Shown here piece by piece: positions 46,122 to 54,345 of a DNA stretch of 64,000 nucleotides. The stretch covers positions 1 to 64,000 of the forward strand of contig JALEKD010000052.1 of the NCBI GenBank assembly GCA_022769285.1. The letters are read 5' to 3'. The notes below the pieces were generated by a model. The model searched no databases and was not told the DNA's origin. It was given only the letters and a program-made list of their open reading frames with translations. The stretch's first letter is position 1. Each line of letters starts with the position of its first letter. This DNA is from Prevotella sp. (GTDB taxonomy: Bacteria; Bacteroidota; Bacteroidia; Bacteroidales; Bacteroidaceae). Made by a program: the position numbers and the translations under genes.

Positions 46122-46481
46122 TCAGTCTATATCGGCCACACGGGTCAGGCTGGCGTCTTCCCACAAGTGCTCCAAATCGTAGAAGGAGCGAACCTCGGGC
46201 AGGAAAATGTGTACCAGCACATCAACAAAGTCGATGGCCACCCACTGGTCGGTCTCCAGGCCCACCACGCCCACGGGCTTTTCACCCCGCTCCGTACGCA
46301 CCATGTCGCCCACAGACTCGGCTATAGCCTCAACCTGTGCTGGCGAGTTGCCCTGGCAAATCACGAAATACTGGGCGATGGCCCCATCTATCTTACTCAG
46401 GTCGGCCACCACTATGCCCGTACCCTTCTTTTCCTGTATCGCTCTGGTTATCGTTTCAACCAATTCTGCTGCAGTTGTCAT
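46122..46481 (-). CDS. rsfS: Ribosomal silencing factor
   Basis: 119 residues. IVVADLSKIDGAIAQYFVICQGNSPAQVEAIA and GLETDQWVAIDFVDVLVHIFLPEVRSFYDLEHLW match the RsfS/Iojap family, which binds ribosomal protein uL14 and blocks subunit joining in starvation. First gene of the run before ftsH. Confidence 0.95.
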   Translation of the reverse strand: MTTAAELVETITRAIQEKKGTGIVVADLSKIDGAIAQYFVICQGNSPAQVEAIAESVGDMVRTERGEKPVGVVGLETDQWVAIDFVDVLVHIFLPEVRSFYDLEHLWEDASLTRVADID

Positions 46482-46509
46482 TCAGTCCTTTATCATTATT
46501 ATTGTTATG

Positions 46510-46517
46510 CAAAGTTA
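46510..46517 (-). promoter_or_regulatory. -7 box for rsfS-ftsH-cdsA-rsmA
   Basis: The minus strand reads TAACTTTG, about 28 bases before the rsfS start. It is the only such box in this four-gene run. Confidence 0.55.
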
Positions 46518-46588
46518 CGCCTATTTATCCGAATACGGCACGTTTAGACGACTAATTTGATTTTTTTTATGAAAAAACGAACGATTTG

Positions 46589-46620
46589 TTTGGCCGGTAC
46601 AAAAAAAATAGCTACCTTTG
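46589..46620 (+). promoter_or_regulatory. Promoter of tRNA-Gln
   Basis: TTTG at 46589-46592 and TACCTTTG at 46613-46620, spacer 20, a full consensus match. Confidence 0.85.
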
Positions 46621-46653
46621 CACTCGCAATCAGGATAATGGTTGTCACAACAA

Positions 46654-46727
46654 TGGGATATGGTGTAATGGTAACACTACAGATTCTGGTCCTGTCATTC
46701 TTGGTTCGAGTCCGAGTATCCCAACCA
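46654..46727 (+). tRNA. tRNA-Gln (CTG)
   Basis: Acceptor TGGGATA pairs with TATCCCA, the unusual first T being typical for glutamine tRNAs. The anticodon loop TTCTGGT gives CTG (codon CAG). The anticodon stem ACAGA/CCTGT has one A-C mismatch at the loop end. The bases after the discriminator A read CCA. Confidence 0.9.
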
Positions 46728-46756
46728 AAAGCCAAGCACATCAGCTTGGCTTTTTT
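46728..46756 (+). terminator. Terminator of tRNA-Gln
   Basis: GCCAAGC and GCTTGGC form a hairpin followed by TTTTTT, directly after the CCA. Confidence 0.92.
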
Positions 46757-46879
46757 CGTATCTGCCCCACAGGTGCCCGCTGCCGCCGCCACACGGGTCA
46801 CCAATCACAAATTTTGAAATCGGCAACAGCGCGGGAGCAGAGAACCACTCTGGCATAACAAAAATTATCATTAGAATCG

Positions 46880-47061
46880 TGAAGGCCGACCTTTACGTTT
46901 CCCGGAGCCGTCTTTAGAAAGCTGGGAGCCACCATTAGGAACGTAAAGACCGGTCTTTTTATTTCCTGCGACTGCCATTGACGTGCAGCAAGCTAGCACC
47001 AGCTTGCAGGGAGCACTTTCTTCTTTTTTACCTTTCTACCTTTTTGCCTTTCTGACGGTCC
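46880..47061. repeat. Nested palindromic repeat element, copy D
   Basis: The core starts GCCGACCTTTACGTTTC (46885-46901) and ends GAACGTAAAGACCGGTC (46939-46955), enclosing GGAGCC twice; it is the reverse complement of the core order in copy C. The right arm TTTACCTTTCTACCTTTTTG with flanking bases lies at 47026-47053. A left arm was not found. The gap 46757-47158 holds nothing else that I can support. Confidence 0.75.
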
Positions 47062-47158
47062 TGGCCGTCCTGATGGTCAATCACTGAGCTACGGGCAGAA
47101 ACAAAAAGAGGGCTGGCCCCAACTAAGAGACCAGCCCTCGCAACAGTTAACCAATCAA

Positions 47159-47596
47159 TTACTTCACTTCTATATGCTTAACATTGTCTTTCACGGCAGA
47201 TGGGGCCACTTTAGGAAACTCTATCTCAAGGACGCCGTCGCTAACCTTAGCGTTGATTTTCTCGCGGTCAACATTATCAGGCAGCTGATAACTCTGCTGA
47301 TAGCTGCTGTACGAGAACTCGCGACGCAGATAGTGTTCTTTCTTATTCTCGTCCTTGTTTTCAGTCTTGTTCCCAATGGCCACGTTCAGGAAACCGTCCT
47401 TGCCTATGTTCATGTGTACCTGCTCCTTCTTCAAGCCAGGCACAGCGACCTCCATGACGTAGGCTTTCTCGTTCTCCTTAACATTGACAGCCGGGGCGGT
47501 AGCATTGGTGTGAGCCACGACATCGGTATCAAAGAAATTGTCATTAAACCAATTGTTCAACCAATTCATTGAGTTATTTCTACGAACTAACAACAT
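47159..47596 (-). CDS. Hsp20/alpha-crystallin family small heat-shock protein
   Basis: 145 residues: N-terminal MLLVRRNNSMNWLNNWFNDNFF, alpha-crystallin domain (NVKENEKAYVMEVAVPGLKKEQVHMN... to VSDGVLEIEFPK) and a short tail. ATP-independent holdase for unfolding proteins. ATG 47596 is chosen because AGGAGG lies 7 bases upstream, a strong Shine-Dalgarno site rare among its neighbours. Its leader and upstream region hold unusual structure (see the next entries). No -7 TAnnTTTG box precedes it. Confidence 0.95.
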   Translation of the reverse strand: MLLVRRNNSMNWLNNWFNDNFFDTDVVAHTNATAPAVNVKENEKAYVMEVAVPGLKKEQVHMNIGKDGFLNVAIGNKTENKDENKKEHYLRREFSYSSYQQSYQLPDNVDREKINAKVSDGVLEIEFPKVAPSAVKDNVKHIEVK

Positions 47597-47603
47597 AATT
47601 AAT

Positions 47604-47674
47604 CCTCCTATTTCTAATTTTTATCGTTTATCTTTCGAGCGCCTCGGGCTTGCTCCGGAGGTTTTTGAGCCTCC
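47604..47674 (-). promoter_or_regulatory. hsp20 leader: strong SD with a possible anti-SD hairpin
   Basis: On the minus strand AGGAGG (47604-47609) is preceded by GGAGGCTCAAAAACCTCC (47657-47674). The CCTCC of this hairpin could pair either with its own GGAGG or with the SD. This is compatible with an RNA thermometer, as known for other hsp20 genes, but the pairing is inferred by eye. Confidence 0.35.
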
Positions 47675-47732
47675 TCGGTGTTGCCCTCGGCGTTCACCCT
47701 ATCCTTAGGCAACAGGCATGCCCATCGCGGAG

Positions 47733-47774
47733 ATTGTGACAATCTGTCAGTCCACCGTGCCAGAATGACACAAT
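47733..47774 (-). promoter_or_regulatory. Large inverted repeat upstream of hsp20
   Basis: ATTGTGACAATCTGTCAG (47733-47750) and CCGTGCCAGAATGACACAAT (from about 47755 to 47774) form an imperfect dyad: about 13 of 16 outer positions match. It lies about 140 bp ahead of hsp20 in a region without a normal -7 box. It may be a heat-shock operator or alternative promoter. Confidence 0.45.
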
Positions 47775-47920
47775 AAGCCAACAATTTTAAGCATTACTGC
47801 CAGCAAGGGGGCCCTGGCGGCAGTGGCTGTATCCGCAGCAGCTTACACTCTGTAAGTAGCCACCAACATAGGCGGGGTCACCCTCATGTAAGGAGCCGGA
47901 GAAAATATCTGCACTTTTAT

Positions 47921-47951
47921 TTTGTTTTGCGCCCGATTTATGGTAATTTTG
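47921..47951 (+). promoter_or_regulatory. Promoter of pepT
   Basis: TTTG at 47921-47924 and TAATTTTG at 47944-47951, spacer 19. The leader is about 25 nt. Confidence 0.8.
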
Positions 47952-47982
47952 TCAGTGATAAGTACATTAAACAGAAAAGACA

Positions 47983-49206
47983 ATGAAATTAGTAGACCGC
48001 TTTTTAAGCTATACAAAGTTTGATACACAGTCGGCCGAAGACTCGCAGACTGTGCCAAGCACCCCCAAGCAGCTGATATTTGCCAAATATCTGAAAGAAG
48101 AACTGGAAAACGAGGGCCTGGACGATGTGGAGATGGACGAGATGGGCTACATCTACGCCACGCTGAAGGCCAACACCAAGAAGAGCATACCCACCATCGG
48201 CTTTATATCGCACTATGATACCAGCACCGACTGCAGCGGAGCCAACATCAAGGCACGCATCGTCAAGAACTACGACGGAGGCGACATCGTGCTGTCTGAG
48301 GGTATCGTGTCGTCGCCCAAGAAGTTTCCCGAGCTGCTGGAGCACCGTGGCGAGGATCTCATAGTGACCGACGGCACCACCCTGCTTGGCGCCGACGACA
48401 AGGCGGGCATAGCCGAGATAGTAGAGGCCATGTGCTATCTGCGCGACCACGACGAGATAAAGCACGGCGACATACGCATAGCCTTCAACCCTGACGAGGA
48501 GATAGGCATGGGTGCCCACCACTTCGATGTCGAGAAGTTCGGCTGCGAGTGGGCATACACCATGGACGGTGGCGACATTGGCGACCTGGAATACGAGAAC
48601 TTCAACGCCGCCGGCGTCAAGGTCTACATCAAGGGAGTAAGCGTACACACGGGCTATGCCAAGGGCAAGATGGTCAATGCAAGCCGCCTGGCCTGCGAGT
48701 TTAACGCCCACATCCCCGAGACAGACATCCCCGAGACCACCGAGGGCTACCAGGGCTTCTACCACCTGCTCGGCATAGAGAGCCACACCGAGGGTGCCAA
48801 GCTGAGCTATCTGATACGCGACCACGACCGTGAGAAATTTGAGAATCGTAAGCAGTTTATCGAGAAGATAGCGCAAGAGATGAACCAGAAGTATGGAGAG
48901 GGAACCGTAAGGGTAGAACTGAAGGATCAGTACTACAACATGAAAGAGAAGATAGACCCCAATATGCACGTAATAGACATCGTGCTCAAAGCCATGCAGC
49001 TGGCGGGCGTCCCCCCCAAGGTGGAGCCTATACGCGGAGGTACCGATGGCGCACAGCTGAGCTTCCGCGGACTGCCCTGCCCCAACATCTTCGCCGGGGG
49101 TGTCAACTTCCACGGGCCATACGAGTTTGTCTCGGTTCAGGTGATGGAGAAGGCGGTCCAGGTGATTACCCACATCTGCGAGATAACGGCAGCCTACAAC
49201 GACTAA
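47983..49206 (+). CDS. pepT: Peptidase T (tripeptide aminopeptidase)
   Basis: M20B zinc peptidase, 407 residues, removing N-terminal residues from tripeptides in the cytoplasm. [30 protein letters not shown] (metal His/Asp), [32 protein letters not shown] and [23 protein letters not shown] are characteristic. Single-gene unit with promoter and terminator. Confidence 0.96.
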   Translation: MKLVDRFLSYTKFDTQSAEDSQTVPSTPKQLIFAKYLKEELENEGLDDVEMDEMGYIYATLKANTKKSIPTIGFISHYDTSTDCSGANIKARIVKNYDGGDIVLSEGIVSSPKKFPELLEHRGEDLIVTDGTTLLGADDKAGIAEIVEAMCYLRDHDEIKHGDIRIAFNPDEEIGMGAHHFDVEKFGCEWAYTMDGGDIGDLEYENFNAAGVKVYIKGVSVHTGYAKGKMVNASRLACEFNAHIPETDIPETTEGYQGFYHLLGIESHTEGAKLSYLIRDHDREKFENRKQFIEKIAQEMNQKYGEGTVRVELKDQYYNMKEKIDPNMHVIDIVLKAMQLAGVPPKVEPIRGGTDGAQLSFRGLPCPNIFAGGVNFHGPYEFVSVQVMEKAVQVITHICEITAAYND

Positions 49207-49220
49207 GAGATACATCCATA

Positions 49221-49251
49221 CTGCCCCGGCCCTCGTCGGGGCAGTTTTTTT
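49221..49251 (+). terminator. Terminator of pepT
   Basis: CTGCCCCG and CGGGGCAG form a stem followed by seven T, 15 bp after the stop. Confidence 0.92.
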
Positions 49252-49273
49252 ATTCCTATTACCCCCAAAGACT

Positions 49274-51523
49274 ATGGCTGAACTACCCGCACTGGTCAAG
49301 GACCTGGCCCTCATACTGGTGGTGGCCGGCGGAGTGACCCTGCTGTTCAAGCGGCTACGCCAGCCGCTGGTACTGGGCTACATTGTGGCCGGATTTCTGG
49401 TCTCGCCCCACATGCCGTACACCATGTCGGTTATAGACAAGGGCAACGTACAGACCTGGGCCGACATCGGCGTCATATTCCTGCTCTTCTCGTTAGGGCT
49501 GGAGTTCTCCTTTAAGAAAATACTCAAGATGGGCATGGCCCCGGTCATCGCGGCCATCACCATCATCTTCTGCATGATGGTCACAGGTACCCTTACGGGC
49601 CACCTGTTTGGCTGGGCACGCACCGACTGCATCTTCCTTGGCGGCATGCTGGCCATGTCGTCTACCACCATTATATATAAGGCGCTCGACGACCTGGGGC
49701 TACGCCAGCAGAAATTTGCCGGCCTGGTTATGAGCGTGCTGATACTCGAGGACGTCATGGCCATCGTGATGATGGTCATGCTGTCGGCCTTTGCCACGGG
49801 TGCCAACCCCGACGGAGGCCAGATGGTAGCATCGGTGGTCAAGATAGGTTTTTTCCTGACGGTATGGCTGGTGGCGGGCATCTTCTTTGTGCCGCTCTTC
49901 CTGCGCAAGACGCGCCGGCTGATGAACGACGAGACTATGACCATCGTGGCGCTGGGCCTGTGCTGCGCCATGGCATGGGTGTCTACCTTGGTGGGATTTA
50001 GCAGTGCCTTCGGCGCCTTTGTCATGGGCAGCATCCTGGCCGAAACCATCGAGGCCGACAAGATAATAAAGCTGGTCGAACCGGTAAAGAACCTCTTCGG
50101 GGCCATCTTCTTCGTGTCGGTGGGCATGCTGGTAGACCCCAAGATACTGGCAGACTACGCGCTGCCCATCACGGTACTGGTGGTGGCCATCCTGATAGGC
50201 CAGGCTGTGTTCGGCAGCATGGGCTTTATGCTCAGTGGCCAGACCCTGCGCAACTCGATGCGCTGTGGCTTCTCCATGGCCCAGATAGGCGAGTTCGCCT
50301 TTATCATCGCCTCGCTCGGGCTGTCGCTCCACGTCATAGGCGAGTTTCTCTATCCAGTGGTGGTAGCCGTGTCGGTCATCACCACGTTTCTGACACCCTA
50401 CATGATGAAGGCGGCCGACCCCTGTTACACCTGGGTGGAGCGCCACATGCCCACCAAGTGGGTGCGCAGGCTGGGCCATCTGAACATAGCCACTCACTCG
50501 GCCTCGGCCGAGGCGGCCAACTGGCAGGCACTTATCCGCAAGCTGGTGGCCAACACGCTGATATACGCCACGCTGTCCACGGCGGTCATCACGCTTATGT
50601 TTACCTTCGCCCTCGCCTTTGCCCGGCAGATACTGCCCCACTGGTGGGCCAACGGGGCATGCGGGGTGGTCACGGTGGCACTCATCTCGCCCTTCCTGAG
50701 GGCCATCATTATGAAGCACAATCACAGTGAGGAGTTCAGAGCCCTCTGGACGGGCAACCGCATTAACCGGCTGCCGCTGCTGTTTACCATAGCGGTGCGC
50801 ATCGTCATCGCGGGCGCGTTCCTGTTCTACATCTGCAACTACCTGGCCCGGTTTACTAATGCGTTGGTCATCACGTTGGCCGCGGTGATTATCTGCGCCA
50901 TGGTAGTGTCGCGCAAGCTGAAACGCAGCAGCATCCGCCTGGAGCGCCTCTTCGTCCAGAACCTGCACTCGCGCGACATCGAGGCTCAGGTTACGGGTCG
51001 CAAGCGTCCGCTCTACGAGGGCCACTTGCTGGACCGCGATCTCCACATATCCGACTTTGACATCCCCACCGACTCTGAGCTGGGCGGCAAGAGTCTCAAC
51101 GACCTGCAGCTCCGCCAGCGCTTCGGCATACACATCAGCAGCATTCTGCGTGGTCACCGTCGCATCAACATTCCGGGTGGCGACTGCCTGGTGTTCCCCG
51201 GCGACCGCCTGCAGGCCATCGGGAGTGATGATCAGTTGCACGCCTTTGGCACCTATGTGTCGCAGGGCCTCATACCCGAGGATACCGACATCGAGAAGCG
51301 CGAGATGAAGTTGCACCGCATGGTTATCAGGCATGGTAGTCCTTTTATCGGCAAGTCGCTCAGAGACAGTGGAATCCGCGAGCACTACGACTGCATGGTG
51401 GTAGGTGTCGAGGAGGGGCAGCAGAACTTGACCATGATAACTCCCACGCGTCCCTTTGAACAGGGCGACGTGCTCTGGGTAGTGGGCGAGAGCGAGTCGA
51501 TAGCGCACCTGCTCCAGGCATAG
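49274..51523 (+). CDS. Kef/CPA2-type cation:proton antiporter with TrkA-C domains
   Basis: 749 residues. About 12-14 membrane helices form a CPA2 antiporter domain (LGYIVAGFLVSP, FSLGLEFSFKK, FLGGMLAMSSTTIIYKAL, AFGAFVMGSILAET). Residues about 590-745 carry two TrkA-C-like regulatory modules (DSELGGKSLNDLQLRQRFG..., GSPFIGKSLRDSGIREHYD...VLWVVGESESIAHL). No TrkA-N NAD-binding domain separates them. Likely exchanges potassium or sodium for protons at the inner membrane. Confidence 0.92.
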   Translation: MAELPALVKDLALILVVAGGVTLLFKRLRQPLVLGYIVAGFLVSPHMPYTMSVIDKGNVQTWADIGVIFLLFSLGLEFSFKKILKMGMAPVIAAITIIFCMMVTGTLTGHLFGWARTDCIFLGGMLAMSSTTIIYKALDDLGLRQQKFAGLVMSVLILEDVMAIVMMVMLSAFATGANPDGGQMVASVVKIGFFLTVWLVAGIFFVPLFLRKTRRLMNDETMTIVALGLCCAMAWVSTLVGFSSAFGAFVMGSILAETIEADKIIKLVEPVKNLFGAIFFVSVGMLVDPKILADYALPITVLVVAILIGQAVFGSMGFMLSGQTLRNSMRCGFSMAQIGEFAFIIASLGLSLHVIGEFLYPVVVAVSVITTFLTPYMMKAADPCYTWVERHMPTKWVRRLGHLNIATHSASAEAANWQALIRKLVANTLIYATLSTAVITLMFTFALAFARQILPHWWANGACGVVTVALISPFLRAIIMKHNHSEEFRALWTGNRINRLPLLFTIAVRIVIAGAFLFYICNYLARFTNALVITLAAVIICAMVVSRKLKRSSIRLERLFVQNLHSRDIEAQVTGRKRPLYEGHLLDRDLHISDFDIPTDSELGGKSLNDLQLRQRFGIHISSILRGHRRINIPGGDCLVFPGDRLQAIGSDDQLHAFGTYVSQGLIPEDTDIEKREMKLHRMVIRHGSPFIGKSLRDSGIREHYDCMVVGVEEGQQNLTMITPTRPFEQGDVLWVVGESESIAHLLQA

Positions 51524-51544
51524 GTTGCCCCACACAAACTGAAA

Positions 51545-51596
51545 GCCCGGAGCAACGACAGCATAATGCTTACGCATCACCGTCACCGCTCCGGGC
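51545..51596. terminator. Bidirectional terminator between convergent genes
   Basis: GCCCGGAGC and GCTCCGGGC enclose a 34-base loop; A-run on the left, T-rich on the right. Confidence 0.7.
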
Positions 51597-51650
51597 CTGT
51601 TTATGAAGGTTGCCAGCCGGCCATTTGCTAATGACACCAGCCTGTAAGAC

Positions 51651-54218
51651 TTATCTTACCAACACCTTAATGCCCTTGACGATATAGATACCAGACGGCA
51701 CGCTTACATGCAAGGCAATGCCAGCCTGGGCAACAACATCCTTTACCTTTCTGCCATCAACGCCGTATATTGCTATCCCCTCCGTCTTGTCGGCAAGAAT
51801 GATGACCTCGCCCTCGCCGCTTCTTACCGTCACGCCATGTCCAGCCTCAACATTATCGATACCCACGGTCTTTCCAGCAACATATACAAACTGCATATTG
51901 GCCGGCACCTGGAAATATCGACCACTGCCATCGGCCAGCTCCAGCTTGTACATATAATTGGCCATGCTTACAAACCTAACCGGGGAGTCGTCAGAATCCA
52001 TATAACTCATAGAAAGAGAACACTGCATAAAAGCAAATCCCGTCTCGGAGGGGCTCCAGGTCTCCTCAATATATGTAACACTTCCATCATTAGGCACATT
52101 AACCGTCTTATAGCCTTTCCAGTACCTCTGGGAACTGGCAGGGTTGGAAGCACTTATAAAATACCTGACCTCGCCCTCGGCACCTATGTTCGTAAAGCCC
52201 ATCCGTACCCGAACAAAGTCATCGTTTACCTTAGGTGCCTTTACCTTATCGGTGCCATAGAAGGCCCGTTCGGTCTCGTATTCACCAGGAGTAACATTAG
52301 TCTCTACACTCGCCAGAACCAGCACAGGCTTAGCAGCTTTGCCAACCGTAACTTTCTGCATGGGCGAGATAGTCGCGCCAGATGCGTCCCTAAGCCATAC
52401 ATAAGCATCTCCCTCACCAAGAAACTGGAAAGAGCTGACCGTAATCTGACGGGTTATCGTCGAGTGGGCACCCACGACGATATCAAGTGTCGTGGTCTTC
52501 TCTCCTGCTGACTCATCTTCAGTGTCAGACAGCCAAAAGGCTACTTCGCCTACATAATCATCCTCATCACCATTGGTTAAGGTTACTTCAAATATGCCAT
52601 CATCATAAGCATGCAACTCGCCTACGGGCTTCAGGGTAGCGCTCAGCATGCTCTTGGTCATGGAGAGCTGGGTATCAGTTGCGGTTACCTTGTACGGAGC
52701 AAGCCCATTGGCGTATGCACACTTATGCCAGGTATTCTCACCACTGGCGCAGTAAAGGGCATAGATGGTATAAGTGCCAGGAGCCGGGCTCCAGTAGACT
52801 TTGGTGGTAAAGAACAGACCACCAAGCTGTACTTTGCTGTCAATCTGGGCTATCGGAGTATAGCCGCCTTTGCCATCACTGACACCGTAAGCCAGTTTGC
52901 CGCTAAAGGTGTCATCGGTATTGGAAAAGAACGCATCACCGATTGTCAATTGGAACGAGCCCGACGCGTTCTGGCGTACTCCCTGCGTGATAGTAAAACT
53001 TGATTTGTAGCCATCGCGATTGTACTTGTAAGCCTGAACCAGCGGCAAATTTACCAGGGGCTCATCGACAATGCCATTATCCGGCTGCATACCGATAATC
53101 ATCATACAGTCCTTACTATATCCATCCTCGGCATTGCCAGACCCGATGCCACCCTTGTCAGGATTAAGGATAGTGATGTCAAAATAGCCGTCCTGATTGC
53201 CATTCCATCCCCAATTAATATGATAGAGACCCTCGCCGTCGCTTCCGTCGCAAACAAACAGATGGCCGGCATCCGAAGACCGTCCACTATAAAGAATGGG
53301 GCGTCCTGCTTTGAGTTCGTTGTCAATGAGGGTAATCCACTCGGACAGGCTAAACGACGAGCGACTGACAGTAAGCATAAGATCTTTGTCGTAGCCAAAA
53401 TAAGTAGCCAGCTTCTTATGGGTAACAACGGCTCCCGAGCTGGCACCATAATCCATCTCGACAGCCTTGCCACAATGCAACATCAGCTTGGCCACTGCAT
53501 CGGCCTCGGCAGTGGTATAGGCCGATTTATACTCAGTCCGCATGTTGTCCCAGTCGTAGGCTTGCCCACCAGTTTCGCCCCGTACGCTAATATTGTTAGT
53601 AGTGGTGACGTAGCTGGGTATGTCGGCTTTCAGCTCTTTAGGGTATTTCCAGTAAGCCATGACCTGTGCCATGGCCGTGGCCACACATCCTGTCACAGAG
53701 CGTTTCCCTGTAGCATAGTAGGGGCACAAGTTGTTAAAGGGAGTACCCTGCCCCCAGTGTACGTTAACCAGCGGACTCACCGCAGGTGCCACCGTCACGC
53801 CCCGACGTTCCTCAAGCGTGCGCTGGGCCTTCCCATCGCCTGCCTTTACAGCCTCGACCATATTGCTGTACTCCTTTAGGAAATACGTCATAGCCTCAGG
53901 CACCATACTCTCATCATAGGTGCCACTGGCAGAATAGCCCACGATGTCGGGCATACTGTCATCGCCAGACACGATGGTAAATCCCTTGTCGGTACCGTTT
54001 GGGAACACATAGTAGTTGGCTACTTTCCGTACACCATCAACAACCCCGTTGATGGCTTTAGCCCGGGCCATAGCCTTACGGTCTACTGTCAAGCCAAGAC
54101 GGGTTGCCTGCGTTTCAGCGATTTTCTGCGCTTGCTCGAATGTTCGTGGCCCACTCCATGCCGGAAGTGCCACAAAGAGCCCAAGCGTCATTACGAGGAA
54201 TAGAGTTTTCTTTTGCAT
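51651..54218 (-). CDS. C10 family cysteine protease with sorting-like C-terminus
   Basis: 855 residues. Signal peptide MQKKTLFLVMTLGLFVALPAWS; propeptide (about 25-140); streptopain-like protease with nucleophile in TGCVATAMAQVMAYW (Cys178) and His319 in AGHLFVCDG, followed by HINWGWNGNQDGYF. Several beta domains span about 380-780, and the tail ends PSGIYIVKGIKVLVR, typical of secretion-system cargo in Bacteroidales. Probably a surface or secreted protease cleaving host or dietary proteins; related enzymes include PrtT/interpain A. No Spi-type inhibitor gene is adjacent. Confidence 0.92.
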   Translation of the reverse strand: MQKKTLFLVMTLGLFVALPAWSGPRTFEQAQKIAETQATRLGLTVDRKAMARAKAINGVVDGVRKVANYYVFPNGTDKGFTIVSGDDSMPDIVGYSASGTYDESMVPEAMTYFLKEYSNMVEAVKAGDGKAQRTLEERRGVTVAPAVSPLVNVHWGQGTPFNNLCPYYATGKRSVTGCVATAMAQVMAYWKYPKELKADIPSYVTTTNNISVRGETGGQAYDWDNMRTEYKSAYTTAEADAVAKLMLHCGKAVEMDYGASSGAVVTHKKLATYFGYDKDLMLTVSRSSFSLSEWITLIDNELKAGRPILYSGRSSDAGHLFVCDGSDGEGLYHINWGWNGNQDGYFDITILNPDKGGIGSGNAEDGYSKDCMMIIGMQPDNGIVDEPLVNLPLVQAYKYNRDGYKSSFTITQGVRQNASGSFQLTIGDAFFSNTDDTFSGKLAYGVSDGKGGYTPIAQIDSKVQLGGLFFTTKVYWSPAPGTYTIYALYCASGENTWHKCAYANGLAPYKVTATDTQLSMTKSMLSATLKPVGELHAYDDGIFEVTLTNGDEDDYVGEVAFWLSDTEDESAGEKTTTLDIVVGAHSTITRQITVSSFQFLGEGDAYVWLRDASGATISPMQKVTVGKAAKPVLVLASVETNVTPGEYETERAFYGTDKVKAPKVNDDFVRVRMGFTNIGAEGEVRYFISASNPASSQRYWKGYKTVNVPNDGSVTYIEETWSPSETGFAFMQCSLSMSYMDSDDSPVRFVSMANYMYKLELADGSGRYFQVPANMQFVYVAGKTVGIDNVEAGHGVTVRSGEGEVIILADKTEGIAIYGVDGRKVKDVVAQAGIALHVSVPSGIYIVKGIKVLVR

Positions 54219-54345
54219 AAAAAATGGTTTTTAGTTAGTATTTGGTTTATACCCGGACAAAATTAATGATTGTCAATGATATAAACAAGTGAAACCGCTG
54301 TTTTTTTTACAAAATCAGATAAACACGCCGCCACATACTGCTCAA

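Noticed and set aside
44663..46327. 554-codon plus-strand frame antisense to ftsH and rsfS
   Set aside because: It crosses two genuine minus-strand genes with intact catalytic motifs; codon-mirror artefact.
46557..46817. 86-codon frame over the tRNA-Gln gene
   Set aside because: It covers the tRNA promoter, the tRNA and its terminator; the RNA gene explains the sequence.
49700..51637. 645-codon minus-strand frame antisense to the Kef-type antiporter
   Set aside because: His/Gly/Arg-rich shadow of a membrane protein frame; no promoter or domain.
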